The notes under the pieces: model-generated | Databases searched by the model: none | What the model was told of the DNA's origin: nothing | The model's input: only the letters and a program-made list of their open reading frames with translations | Assembly: GCA_910589265.1 (NCBI GenBank) | Contig: CAJUTQ010000018.1 | Coordinates: 1 to 7,385 of the forward strand | Source: an uncultured Lachnospiraceae bacterium | GTDB taxonomy: Bacteria; Bacillota; Clostridia; Lachnospirales; Lachnospiraceae | Length of the DNA: 7,385 nt | Direction: 5' to 3' | Program-made: the position numbers and the translations under genes | Shown: piece after piece, positions 1 to 6,300 of the stretch | How the letters are laid out: the number at the start of each line of letters is the position of its first letter | Numbering within the stretch: position 1 is the first letter of the stretch

Positions 1-55
1 AATTGCCAATACAAAATAATCATACCACATTTTCAAAAAAATCACATTAATTTCC

Positions 56-80
56 AAGGGATAAGTGCGCCCTTTTTTTA
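56..80 (+). terminator. Weak possible terminator of a gene left of the window
   Basis: A 5-bp stem (AAGGG at 56-60 with CCCTT at 70-74) closes a 9-nt loop and runs into a tract of seven T residues on the plus strand. The T tract fits termination of a plus-strand transcript entering from outside the window. The stem is short, so this is only a candidate. The bases from 81 to 183 hold no gene that I can support. Confidence 0.3.
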
Positions 81-183
81 ATGTTTATTTGATATCTTTC
101 CAAAATCACACAATATTCAGTTGTCAAATTTTACTCTCAGAGTATCTGGTGAGAATCCGAGAGGCTATCTGTTTTCTATTTAA

Positions 184-441
184 TTACTTTCCCAACAACT
201 TTTTAGCCCTGTCCTCTGGTGTCAATGAGATATTATCCAATATTTTCCATGCACTTTCACATTCATCTTTTTTTAACTTTTCGGCTACATTTCTTTGTAT
301 AACATTGCATATTCTGCTAATTTTACCAAAATTCCCTTCATGAAAACTTAAAAACATTGCATCTCCAAATAAGACTTTATTAATCGCAATATATGCATCA
401 TATACATAAACCAAATCTGTCATATCTTTTACACTTATCAT
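184..441 (-). CDS. Small conserved-type protein of unknown function (85 aa)
   Basis: An 85-residue acidic/basic mixed protein without signal peptide or membrane segment, probably cytoplasmic. The start is well supported: an AAAGGAGG ribosome binding site (450-457) lies 8 nt before the ATG. The N-terminal half is hydrophobic and aromatic (VYVYDAYIAINKVLFGDA, about residues 11-28). The C-terminal end carries the motif AWKILDN..LTPEDRAKKLLG (residues 64-84), which I associate from memory with short uncharacterised clostridial proteins; no function is known to me. It is divergent from the gene at 626-1282 and has no operon partner inside the window. The strong RBS and distinct composition argue that it is real. 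The opposite-strand frame across it (65-343) has no RBS and was discarded. Confidence 0.75.
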   Translation of the reverse strand: MISVKDMTDLVYVYDAYIAINKVLFGDAMFLSFHEGNFGKISRICNVIQRNVAEKLKKDECESAWKILDNISLTPEDRAKKLLGK

Positions 442-625
442 ATATCCCTCCTCCTTTCATTTTGTGTGCTTTTTTATTTCCCTTATACATTAACACAAAA
501 AAGCTATAAGAAAATCTGGCGAAAATACATACCACATGTTACAACTGCAATAATTTAAACATACATAAATTTTTTAAACAAAATAATTCATATTTTAAAT
601 GAAACAATTAATAAGAGGAGGATTT

Positions 626-1282
626 TTGTTATTTGCCACTATGAATATAAAACTGCAGGTAAATGCAAAAACTCCCACAAACGAAGGAAAGGAAGATGCA
701 AATATGAATATAGCAAAAGAAAACACTGTTTACTGCGATGTGCTTAAAATCGAACTTTCAAGAAAGGATATTAATACTGGTTTTAATCCGGGCAACTCTA
801 TGTATATGCGGCCTGTCGCTGCATTTCTGCTTGCCATAATCAAATCAGCAGACATTGAAATACAGAATAATATAGGGAAAATTTTCCAAGGGCATAACAT
901 AATTGATTACACCTATTTAGATGGTGAACTGGATATTGACCACCTTTATAAATCATTAGCATATACAAGCCTGTACAAAGCAAGTGGAATTGAAGACGAT
1001 ATGATTAAGGCAAACGATGTTACCATGACTATAGCCAGCAGAGACATGCCACAACATTTATTTGATAACTTGAAAGAATCAGGGATAAGCATCGAAAAAA
1101 CAGGCGGTGGCATATACCAGCTCAAGGGCAGTATGTTTTTCAATACACAGATTATTGTTACCAGTGAAATGGGAGAAAATGAGCAGGAATGGCTGAAATC
1201 ACTAATAGAATATGTCCAGAATGACTTTCTTCCAAGACTCATGCTGTTAGGATTTGACACATGCTCAAAAATGCTATTTTAA
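626..1282 (+). CDS. Degenerate, probably truncated PD-(D/E)XK-like / Rpn-like clostridial protein
   Basis: This is the open part of a frame running from ATG 599. The chosen start is TTG 626, because AGGAGG (616-621) lies just 4 nt upstream. ATG 641 (gap 19) and ATG 704 (behind AAAGGAAG at 688-695, gap 8) are alternatives; ATG 599 has no RBS. Residues below count from ATG 599. The pattern VYCDVLKIEL (44-53), then NIGKIFQGHNIIDY (91-104), AYTSLYKASG (121-130), DVTMTIAS (140-147), GGGIYQLKG (169-177) and QIIVTSEM..WLKSLI (184-203) matches my memory of a clostridial family with a restriction-endonuclease-like core. There an E-x-K is expected after NII. Here it reads D-Y-T (103-105), and the upstream Asp is not evident (VAAFLLAII, 73-81). 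Remembered relatives continue well past WLKSL, whereas this one stops about 24 residues later. Family assignment is inference. I expect an inactive or decaying protein. Confidence 0.6.
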   Translation: MLFATMNIKLQVNAKTPTNEGKEDANMNIAKENTVYCDVLKIELSRKDINTGFNPGNSMYMRPVAAFLLAIIKSADIEIQNNIGKIFQGHNIIDYTYLDGELDIDHLYKSLAYTSLYKASGIEDDMIKANDVTMTIASRDMPQHLFDNLKESGISIEKTGGGIYQLKGSMFFNTQIIVTSEMGENEQEWLKSLIEYVQNDFLPRLMLLGFDTCSKMLF

Positions 1283-1315
1283 TCCCTTTAGCAAAAACTA
1301 TAAAGTCCAGACATC

Positions 1316-1360
1316 AAAATTAAGATGAGATTTGCTAAGCAGGTCTCATCTTGTTATTTT
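1316..1360 (+). terminator. Rho-independent hairpin after the 626-1282 gene, possibly bidirectional
   Basis: A perfect 9-bp inverted repeat (AAGATGAGA at 1322-1330, TCTCATCTT at 1344-1352) encloses a 13-nt loop. It is flanked by AAAATT on the left and GTTATTTT on the right. It lies 40 bp after the stop of the plus-strand gene. Because the A-rich left flank becomes a T-rich tail on the other strand, it could also stop the leftward parA operon, whose last gene ends at 1521. Confidence 0.6.
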
Positions 1361-1412
1361 ACTGCCTTGAAAAAAGAAGGACAGCCAGCTTATGCTTCTC
1401 TTCCTTTATCAC

Positions 1413-1456
1413 ATAGACATGTCTGCAATCATGCATGTTGGCATGTCTGCATAGAA
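1413..1456. repeat. Pair of partition-type repeat sites beyond the parA operon
   Basis: Two 20-bp units, at 1413-1432 and 1437-1456, share the core CATGTCTGCA and are offset by 24 bp. The second (GTTGGCATGTCTGCATAGAA) agrees with the best units of the array at 2731-3034, whose consensus is near ATCTGCATGTCTGCATATAA. The same 24-bp offset occurs in that array between 2991 and 3015. The pair sits just downstream of the small partner gene, so the same motif borders the parA operon at both ends. I infer extra binding sites for the partition DNA-binding protein; binding itself is not shown. Confidence 0.55.
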
Positions 1457-1520
1457 CCCAAAGATTTTCCATTGCTTTTCTTTACTTTTAAAGCAACATT
1501 AACTACCCCTTCTTCCTTTT

Positions 1521-1940
1521 TTATTCACCACCATTGGAATCTCTCATTTTTATAGCATCAAAAACTGCCTGTTCTACACCTGCCAGCTTATGTTTCCTTA
1601 GATATTCATTCATTGCAGCATTGCATATATCTTCCATAGTCTTTCCCGATGCAACTGCATATGCCCTCCACATACTTATATCTTTAATAAGTGCCCTGAA
1701 TGAAAACACCTGCTTCTTTTGTATCTTATCTGGCTCATTTCCAGTTTTTTTTCTCATTACTGTATTTTTCACCTTTTGTTGTCCCTTTGCTGTCTGAGGC
1801 TTTCTAACTGCTTTCTGGGTATTTTGGAGTTCATTTTCCACTTTTTTCTTTTCTTCTGGTTTTTGTGTTGTCTTTTCTTTTTGCATTTGGTTTTCTGCTT
1901 CCTCTATACCTTTCATTAATTTCATATTCACCCCACTCAT
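1521..1940 (-). CDS. Small basic ParB-type partition partner with ribbon-helix-helix-like C-terminus
   Basis: A 139-residue protein in two parts. Residues 1-78 are a highly charged Lys/Gln/Glu/Thr-rich tail, likely disordered. Residues 79-139 form a compact segment: a short beta-like stretch (QVFSFRALI), then a helix (KDISMWRAYAVASGKT), a turn, and a second helix (MEDICNAAMNEYLRKH). That is the layout of a ribbon-helix-helix DNA-binding domain, as in the short centromere-binding partners (ParG, omega) of type Ib ParA systems. The start ATG lies 2 bp after the parA stop, so translation is probably coupled. ATGs at codons 6 and 9 are alternatives. It is predicted to bind the repeats on both sides of the operon, autoregulate the operon and stimulate ParA. 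The family is inferred from layout and context; the RHH fold is not proven. Confidence 0.65.
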   Translation of the reverse strand: MSGVNMKLMKGIEEAENQMQKEKTTQKPEEKKKVENELQNTQKAVRKPQTAKGQQKVKNTVMRKKTGNEPDKIQKKQVFSFRALIKDISMWRAYAVASGKTMEDICNAAMNEYLRKHKLAGVEQAVFDAIKMRDSNGGE

Positions 1941-1942
1941 GG

Positions 1943-2710
1943 TTATGCACCTGTCCTTTCCAGAAATTCATCAATAAAGCCTTTATAATCTTCTGCAACC
2001 TTTGCATCAGGTGAGTAGGAAAACAAATCTTCTTTAGCAATCTGGCTTTCTTGTACTACAACTGCCTGTCTGATTCTGTTTCCAAAAACTTTTGTGCCCA
2101 GCAAGCCAGCAGCAGAATTTAATGATTTTTCTAAAAGCTTTGATACATTGGTCCTGCTGTTGTATTTTGTAAGTAAAATACCAGCAACAGGCAGCTCTTT
2201 CTCTGTTTCATCTGCAACATCATCCAATGTTTCTTTTAACAGTCTAACACCTTTGAGTGAAAAGGAATCTACAGACATGGGAACAACCATATAATCACTG
2301 GCAATGAAGGCATTTAATGACAATACCCCAAGATTAGGTGGTGTATCTATGATTACAAAATCGTATTCCCCATCAATGCTTTTGATAGCTTTCTTCAACA
2401 TTTTTAACCTTCCTGCTTTCGTAAACTGAATATCTGCATTACATAATTCAAAATCCCCAATTATTAAATCCAGGTTATCTCTTACTGGTACTTTTACATC
2501 ATCAATAGATTCACTATCACCATAAATATCATATAAGCTTGAAAGTTCATCTGTCTGTTCTTGTAAAAAGCACATAGTCAGGTTCGTCTGTGGGTCACTG
2601 TCTATTAATAATACCCTATAGCCTTTTTCAGCCAGCCCAGCTGCCAGTACAGCAGCAGTTGTTGTTTTGCCTACTCCTCCTTTAATATTTGATATTGAAA
2701 CAATTTTCAT
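1943..2710 (-). CDS. parA: ParA-family partition ATPase
   Basis: A 255-residue Walker-type partition ATPase of the MinD/ParA superfamily, full length for the short form that lacks an N-terminal helix-turn-helix. The deviant Walker A box with signature lysine (KGGVGKTTT, residues 10-18) is intact. The A' motif LLIDSDPQTNLT (34-45), Walker B FVIIDTPPNLG (118-128) and the later VVPMSVDSFSLKG (142-154) are also present, so it should bind and hydrolyse ATP. The role in this family is nucleoid-associated DNA segregation with a centromere-binding partner. The RBS GGAGG at 2717-2721 stands 6 nt before the ATG. The gene is followed at 2 bp by the small basic partner, and the 40-bp-period repeat array lies directly upstream, where a type Ib centromere/operator is expected. 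A chromosomal Soj role is unlikely given the short RHH-like partner. Confidence 0.92.
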   Translation of the reverse strand: MKIVSISNIKGGVGKTTTAAVLAAGLAEKGYRVLLIDSDPQTNLTMCFLQEQTDELSSLYDIYGDSESIDDVKVPVRDNLDLIIGDFELCNADIQFTKAGRLKMLKKAIKSIDGEYDFVIIDTPPNLGVLSLNAFIASDYMVVPMSVDSFSLKGVRLLKETLDDVADETEKELPVAGILLTKYNSRTNVSKLLEKSLNSAAGLLGTKVFGNRIRQAVVVQESQIAKEDLFSYSPDAKVAEDYKGFIDEFLERTGA

Positions 2711-2730
2711 AAATTTCCTCCCTTCTGTTT

Positions 2731-3034
2731 ACAAGAAACCAGGTAACAATATCTACCTGTCTACATGAAAACTTGTAACTATTACTGGATACAGGCAAAT
2801 AATCATATAAACATATCTGCCCATATACCATTCATCATGTTTGCACATAAACATATAACCATGCAGACATGTCATCCTGTCTGGAAGTCTTCCTTATTAC
2901 CTGCAAACATATCTGCTTGTTTACATACCAGCAGGTAATTATGCAAAAGTATCTGCTTGTCTGCATATAAACCTGCAGTAATGAAAAACAATCTGCATGC
3001 CTGCACTTTTTTATATCTGCATGTCTACAAGTTT
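2731..3034. repeat. Iteron/centromere-like array with 40-bp period upstream of parA
   Basis: A 20-bp element, best seen at 2951 (ATCTGCTTGTCTGCATATAA), recurs at 2751, 2831, 2911, 2951 and 2991, all in one 40-bp register. Weaker matches occur at 2791 and 2871. Between them lies a second degenerate 20-bp element near ACCTGTAATTATGCAAACAT (2851, 2891, 2931, 2971). One more good copy starts at 3015 (ATCTGCATGTCTACAAGTTT), 24 bp after 2991, and a partial one at 2815. All are in the same orientation. The array lies between the end of the ATPase gene and the parA RBS. I infer a partition centromere that doubles as parA operator, or replication-origin iterons. The parA promoter presumably lies inside it, but I could not single out convincing hexamers. 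Confidence 0.75.
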
Positions 3035-3156
3035 ACTATAAGAATACCACATACAATGCCAATCCAAACTGGCAGAAATACACTCTTTAAGGACAACAAA
3101 AAAACAGACACTACAATATAATGCAGCATCTGCTTTAAATAAAAATAATATAATTA

Positions 3157-3849
3157 CTATCTGGCTGTTGCCCGGTTCCATCTGCATCTGCCAGTATCAA
3201 ATCCCACTGCCGCTTTTGTTCTTGATATATTTTTTCCAGATATACAAAGTGTATATTCTTCACCACTTTGACTGCTATTTTTGATAACCTCTAATACTGT
3301 ATCTGCAACATCTGCAAAATTGCCACTATTTTCCATGTCTCCAGTATGTGTTGACACCAAAAGTGTTACACCATGCTTACCTGCAACTTCTTTCAAAGCA
3401 CATAACTTATTGTAAGCAAAACCATATTTCATCTGGCCAGTTTCTCCTTCCACAACTTTTTCCAAAGAATCAACAATAATCATTTTTGTCCGTGGATTAT
3501 CCTGCAAAAACACATCCAGCCCCTCCTCTATCCTGTTGCCAAAAGTTCCCTTCTGATATGCATATACACCAGTAATATCCCCAATCCCGGCATTATATTG
3601 AATAAGCATCTGTTCTGTCTTTTTTCTGGCATTTTCCAGTGAAAATACTAAAACCCTGCCTTGCTCTGGTTTCCTTTCTAAAAATCCTGTTGCATCAGCA
3701 ATAGCAAGGGCAATGTTGAGTGAAGAACATGGTTCATGCTGTTCCTCCAGGGTAATAAGAAGGTTCAACCCTGGTATTGTAATGTTCTTCTCTATAATGC
3801 ACCTATCCACACTGACACTGCTTCCTGCTTCCATAATCTTATCTGACAT
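3157..3849 (-). CDS. RepA-like AAA-type ATPase with a missing P-loop
   Basis: A 230-residue protein resembling RepA/AAA_25-type hexameric helicase-like ATPases of plasmids. The expected order is present: a P-loop position followed by ALAIADATGFL (47-57), then GRVLVFSLEN (64-73), Walker B-like KMIIVDSLEK (122-131), and LLVSTHTGD (163-171) where relatives carry a His-rich sensor motif. ADTVLEVIK (182-190) matches the family's late strand. At the P-loop itself the sequence is LEEQHEPCSSL (34-44), with no GxxxxGK[ST]; the catalytic Lys position is not Lys. ATP hydrolysis is therefore doubtful. At 230 residues it is short for the family. The start is firm: AGGAGG (3858-3863) precedes ATG by 8 nt in a leader that is perfectly duplicated at 6636-6681. 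It lies upstream of the array and parA in the same direction. It may be a DNA-binding or structural relic of a replication protein. Confidence 0.65.
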   Translation of the reverse strand: MSDKIMEAGSSVSVDRCIIEKNITIPGLNLLITLEEQHEPCSSLNIALAIADATGFLERKPEQGRVLVFSLENARKKTEQMLIQYNAGIGDITGVYAYQKGTFGNRIEEGLDVFLQDNPRTKMIIVDSLEKVVEGETGQMKYGFAYNKLCALKEVAGKHGVTLLVSTHTGDMENSGNFADVADTVLEVIKNSSQSGEEYTLCISGKNISRTKAAVGFDTGRCRWNRATAR

Positions 3850-4269
3850 TAAACCTTACCTCCTTAATATTCATAGTTTTTTATTTACATAAGAATAATA
3901 GCAGAATTAAAAATAAAAAAATCCTGCAAAAATGCACACCAATGATTTTCGTGGATAACAGATATGGGTAGAAACAAGAGAGAAAAGAAAGAGAATAAGA
4001 GGAGAATATATGGTTTTTTAGGGGAGACTGTCCGAAAACTAAAAATTGGGCAGTCCAAACCACAAAATATAGAAACAAATAATGTGAATAACAACAAGAT
4101 GATGTGATCTGAAAATTAAAAAAGGAGTTTTCAGACAGTCTGACAAAAATGCATTTTTTGCAACAACAATAAACAGATACCATAACAGTATATATGGCAT
4201 CTGCCTTAATAAATAATATACAAGATTAACGAAACATAATAAAGAACAACACAAATCTTACAAATGATG
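3850..4269. other. Non-coding stretch: ATPase leader, shared repeat region, inverted-repeat element
   Basis: No gene is supported here; the hydrophobic minus-strand frames at 3881-4254 lack ribosome binding sites and cross the inverted repeat. Bases 3850-4008 are the leader of the ATPase gene and have a second copy at 6647-6797. That copy is perfect near the gene and patchy further out; its distal marker is the purine tract around 3972-4005, matching 6763-6796. Bases 4025-4141 are a MITE-like inverted repeat. From 4142 to 4269 the sequence is plain AT-rich, apart from a 14-bp palindrome (AAAAATGCATTTTT, 4145-4158). Confidence 0.6.
4025..4141. mobile_element. 117-bp MITE-like element with 16-bp terminal inverted repeats
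   Basis: The left end AGACTGTCCGAAAACT (4025-4040) and the reverse complement of the right end (4126-4141) match at 15 of 16 positions. The interior is about 85 bp, AT-rich, and has no frame of note. Ends of the GACTGTC-GAAAA type are common on insertion sequences of low-GC Gram-positives, but I do not assert a family. No target-site duplication is visible directly outside the repeats. The duplicated region that begins at the ATPase gene loses homology just left of this element (around 4008), and the second copy at 6640-6800 lacks it. It could alternatively form a long-range RNA hairpin. Confidence 0.5.
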
Positions 4270-4494
4270 TTATACATCTTTAGCTGGTATGTACTCAAGC
4301 AGTTCTCCTATTTCAACCTCAAAATAATTGCACAGTTTACATAGTAAATGTGCATCCAGCCTCTGGAAATCATCCCGGCAATATCGGTTAAAGTTCGCTC
4401 TTGGAATATCCAGATCCTTGCATATCCGGTTCTTGCTGATTCCTCTTTCCTGTAAAATCTTGGTGATATTCAAATGCAGTATCCCATAATTCAT
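4270..4494 (-). CDS. Small Cro/C1-type (XRE, HTH_26-like) DNA-binding regulator
   Basis: A 74-residue protein that is essentially a single helix-turn-helix domain. The pattern HLNITKILQERGISKNRI (7-24), CKDLDIPRANFNRYCRDD (25-42) and LDAHLLCKLCNYFEVEIGELLEYIP (46-70) fits the compact XRE proteins of the HTH_26 kind: the recognition helix falls around residues 30-39, and the ending resembles CxYFxVxIGxLLEY. The RBS GAGGGA is about 6 nt before the ATG. It is divergent from the secreted protein at 4680. The shared 185-bp region contains a good promoter for that gene and a palindrome ATTTTATAAAAT (4520-4531) that overlaps the likely promoter of this gene. Autoregulation and control of the neighbour are reasonable inferences; no target is demonstrated. 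Confidence 0.82.
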   Translation of the reverse strand: MNYGILHLNITKILQERGISKNRICKDLDIPRANFNRYCRDDFQRLDAHLLCKLCNYFEVEIGELLEYIPAKDV

Positions 4495-4537
4495 AATTTA
4501 TCCCTCGTCTTTCACTTCTATTTTATAAAATCAGTTA

Positions 4538-4566
4538 TTGCTTCGTAATTCACAGTATGGTAATAT
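4538..4566 (+). promoter_or_regulatory. Extended -10 promoter for the secreted LRR/SpaA protein
   Basis: TTGCTT (4538-4543) is followed after 17 bp by TAATAT (4561-4566), which is preceded by TGG, making a TGn extended -10. Transcription would begin near 4573 and give a leader of about 107 nt. The gene's own RBS (AAGGAGG, 4665-4671) is 8 nt before the ATG. The promoter sits in the divergent region shared with the XRE gene. Confidence 0.5.
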
Positions 4567-4679
4567 ACTAAACAGGGACTTACTAAATAGCAAGGTATTC
4601 AGAAGACAAAATAACAGAAATATAACCTGTAGCCTTGAAAAGAGTATGTAATTAAGAAAACTATAAGGAGGAAAAAATT

Positions 4680-6275
4680 ATGAATAAAAAAAGAAGATTT
4701 TCAGTTTTAATCATTACAGTGATACTAATTTTGGCTATCGCATATCATAATAGTACAGATAGAGCAGTGGCAGCAGATAATACATTTAAAGATGCAAGTG
4801 GTGAATATATCATTACAGATGATACCCAGATGGAAGTACAGTTTACAGGACTCTCCAAAAAGTCTGCAACATCAGTTGAAATTCCTTCAACCATTAAGAT
4901 TAATGAACAGGAGTACAAGGTAACTGGTGTGAAAGCTAATGCATTGAATGGCAACAAGAAAGTTAAAAAGCTTATAATTGGTGAGAATGTAAAGGTAATT
5001 GGCAAAAAAGCTTTTTATGGCTGTAAAAATTTAAAGAGTATTACTATCAATACATTTAGTTTGAAAGCAAAAACTATCGGTACTGCAGCTTTTAAGGGCT
5101 TAAATGCAAAAGCTGTCGTTTTTGTACCAGAAAATAAGCTGAAGGCTTATAAAAAGATTTTGAAGTCAAAAGGATTAACTGGCAAGAAGCAGGCAGTAAA
5201 AGGCAGAAAGATTAAAACAGAAGAAAAGGATGAGGAAGCACTTGACCCTAACCGTGACATCCCATCACCAACCACAATGTTCACAATAGACAATTATTTT
5301 GGTCTTATGAGCAACACCAGGGAAGAGGATAGTTATTCTATTGGTGACTCCATTCCAATCACAGCAGGATTCCAGATGAGTTATTTAATGTATGGTCATG
5401 TTACTACCAGGACAACAAATGGTGGATTTTGGATAAGGTGTAATGATTGTGGGCAAATGTTTGATAACCAGGATGATTATTATGTGATTGGTGCATTCTT
5501 AGCTAATGGCTGTACAGGCAGTGGTTCATTTGTAGCTGGAGATGATTATAGTGGTTCATTTACTGCATTACATTGGATTCCAGATAACAGGACATGCAGT
5601 GCTACATTCCATATTACCCTGCCGACAGGTCTGTCTTACAAAGAAAACTCTCTTAAAATGTTCCGCATGACTAAGGAAGAAATTTCAAGCAGTGCATATC
5701 ATGTAGATGTAAATGGCCAGGACATTACAGTAACCATTAACAATATTAAGGATGCTTCAATCCACCAATATAAGCTTGCAGATAAAATCAGCATTACCAT
5801 GGACACAGAATTAAACAGCAATGCTGCTGCCATCAACACAGTAACGGCTTCCATGTCTTATGATAATGGCACAGGGACAAAAACTGTAGATATGGGTTCT
5901 GCCAATATTTATGCAGCTACAATGAAATTCAGGAACACAGATATGGATGGCAATGACATCAGTGGTGCAAAGTTTGCATTGTATAAGTACAAAACCTTGA
6001 AATCAGGCAGTGTGTATTATGAGAAATATGTAAAAGTCCTTGACAACATCACAGGAAACCCTTGTACCATTGCTGGCCTTAACAGTGGGAAGTATAAGCT
6101 GGTACAGACTGCAGCACCTGCAGGTTATAAGAAGATGGATAACTATGAGTTTAATGTTAATTTTTCTGGACATGATGGAAAGATTGATAGTTTGTCTGTA
6201 GATGATAGCAACAAATTTGTATGGGATGTAGATTTAGAAACTGGCACTATCAGCACTAACATTGTTAATAATTAA
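4680..6275 (+). CDS. Secreted LRR_5 plus SpaA/CnaB-like domain protein without a cell-wall anchor
   Basis: A 531-residue exported protein. Residues 1-32 form a signal peptide: KKRR, a hydrophobic core (VLIITVILILAIA), and a cleavage site after AVAA. Residues 62-150 are BspA-like leucine-rich repeats (IPSTIKI, KKLIIGENVKVIGKKAFYGCKNLKSITI, then IGTAAFKGLNAKAVVFVP). A basic linker follows (150-185). Residues 195-300 are unrecognised and hold CNDC (254-257). Residues 305-411 resemble the isopeptide D2 domain of pilins (TFHITLPTGLSYKENSLKMF). Residues 412-495 resemble a SpaA/CnaB domain, including GAKFALYKYK and KYKLVQTAAPAGYKK. The usual Lys of the first strand (here RNTD, 418-421) and the E-box Glu (here Gln476) are replaced, so the standard intramolecular isopeptide bond looks unlikely. 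No LPxTG, C-terminal membrane helix or charged tail exists, so it is probably released or held non-covalently. It could be an adhesin or host-interaction factor; the role is inferred. Confidence 0.85.
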   Translation: MNKKRRFSVLIITVILILAIAYHNSTDRAVAADNTFKDASGEYIITDDTQMEVQFTGLSKKSATSVEIPSTIKINEQEYKVTGVKANALNGNKKVKKLIIGENVKVIGKKAFYGCKNLKSITINTFSLKAKTIGTAAFKGLNAKAVVFVPENKLKAYKKILKSKGLTGKKQAVKGRKIKTEEKDEEALDPNRDIPSPTTMFTIDNYFGLMSNTREEDSYSIGDSIPITAGFQMSYLMYGHVTTRTTNGGFWIRCNDCGQMFDNQDDYYVIGAFLANGCTGSGSFVAGDDYSGSFTALHWIPDNRTCSATFHITLPTGLSYKENSLKMFRMTKEEISSSAYHVDVNGQDITVTINNIKDASIHQYKLADKISITMDTELNSNAAAINTVTASMSYDNGTGTKTVDMGSANIYAATMKFRNTDMDGNDISGAKFALYKYKTLKSGSVYYEKYVKVLDNITGNPCTIAGLNSGKYKLVQTAAPAGYKKMDNYEFNVNFSGHDGKIDSLSVDDSNKFVWDVDLETGTISTNIVNN

Positions 6276-6300
6276 AGTATTTGTAATGTGTTTTAATAAG

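Noticed and set aside
460..500. 8-bp inverted repeat TTTTGTGT / ACACAAAA between the divergent genes at 441 and 626
   Set aside because: Low complexity and a 25-bp gap; it could be an operator but is not better than chance in this AT-rich stretch.
946..1260. Minus-strand frame of 104 codons
   Set aside because: Antisense shadow of the 626-1282 gene with no RBS and no recognisable pattern.
1325..1555. Plus-strand frame of 76 codons
   Set aside because: It starts inside the terminator stem, crosses the repeat pair, overlaps the end of the partition partner gene, and has no RBS.
1831..2040. Minus-strand frame of 69 codons overlapping parA and its partner
   Set aside because: Shadow frame of two well-supported genes.
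2731..3034. CRISPR array
   Set aside because: The repeats are degenerate and the intervening 20 bp are themselves related to each other, so there are no unique spacers; there is no cas gene.
3057..3076. Short inverted repeat TGCCA/TGGCA after the ATPase gene
   Set aside because: Only 5 bp, no T tract; not convincing as terminator.
3881..4254. Overlapping hydrophobic minus-strand frames that look like small membrane proteins
   Set aside because: No ribosome binding sites, Phe/Leu/Cys-rich composition typical of reading AT-rich DNA, and they run through the MITE-like inverted repeat and the duplicated leader.
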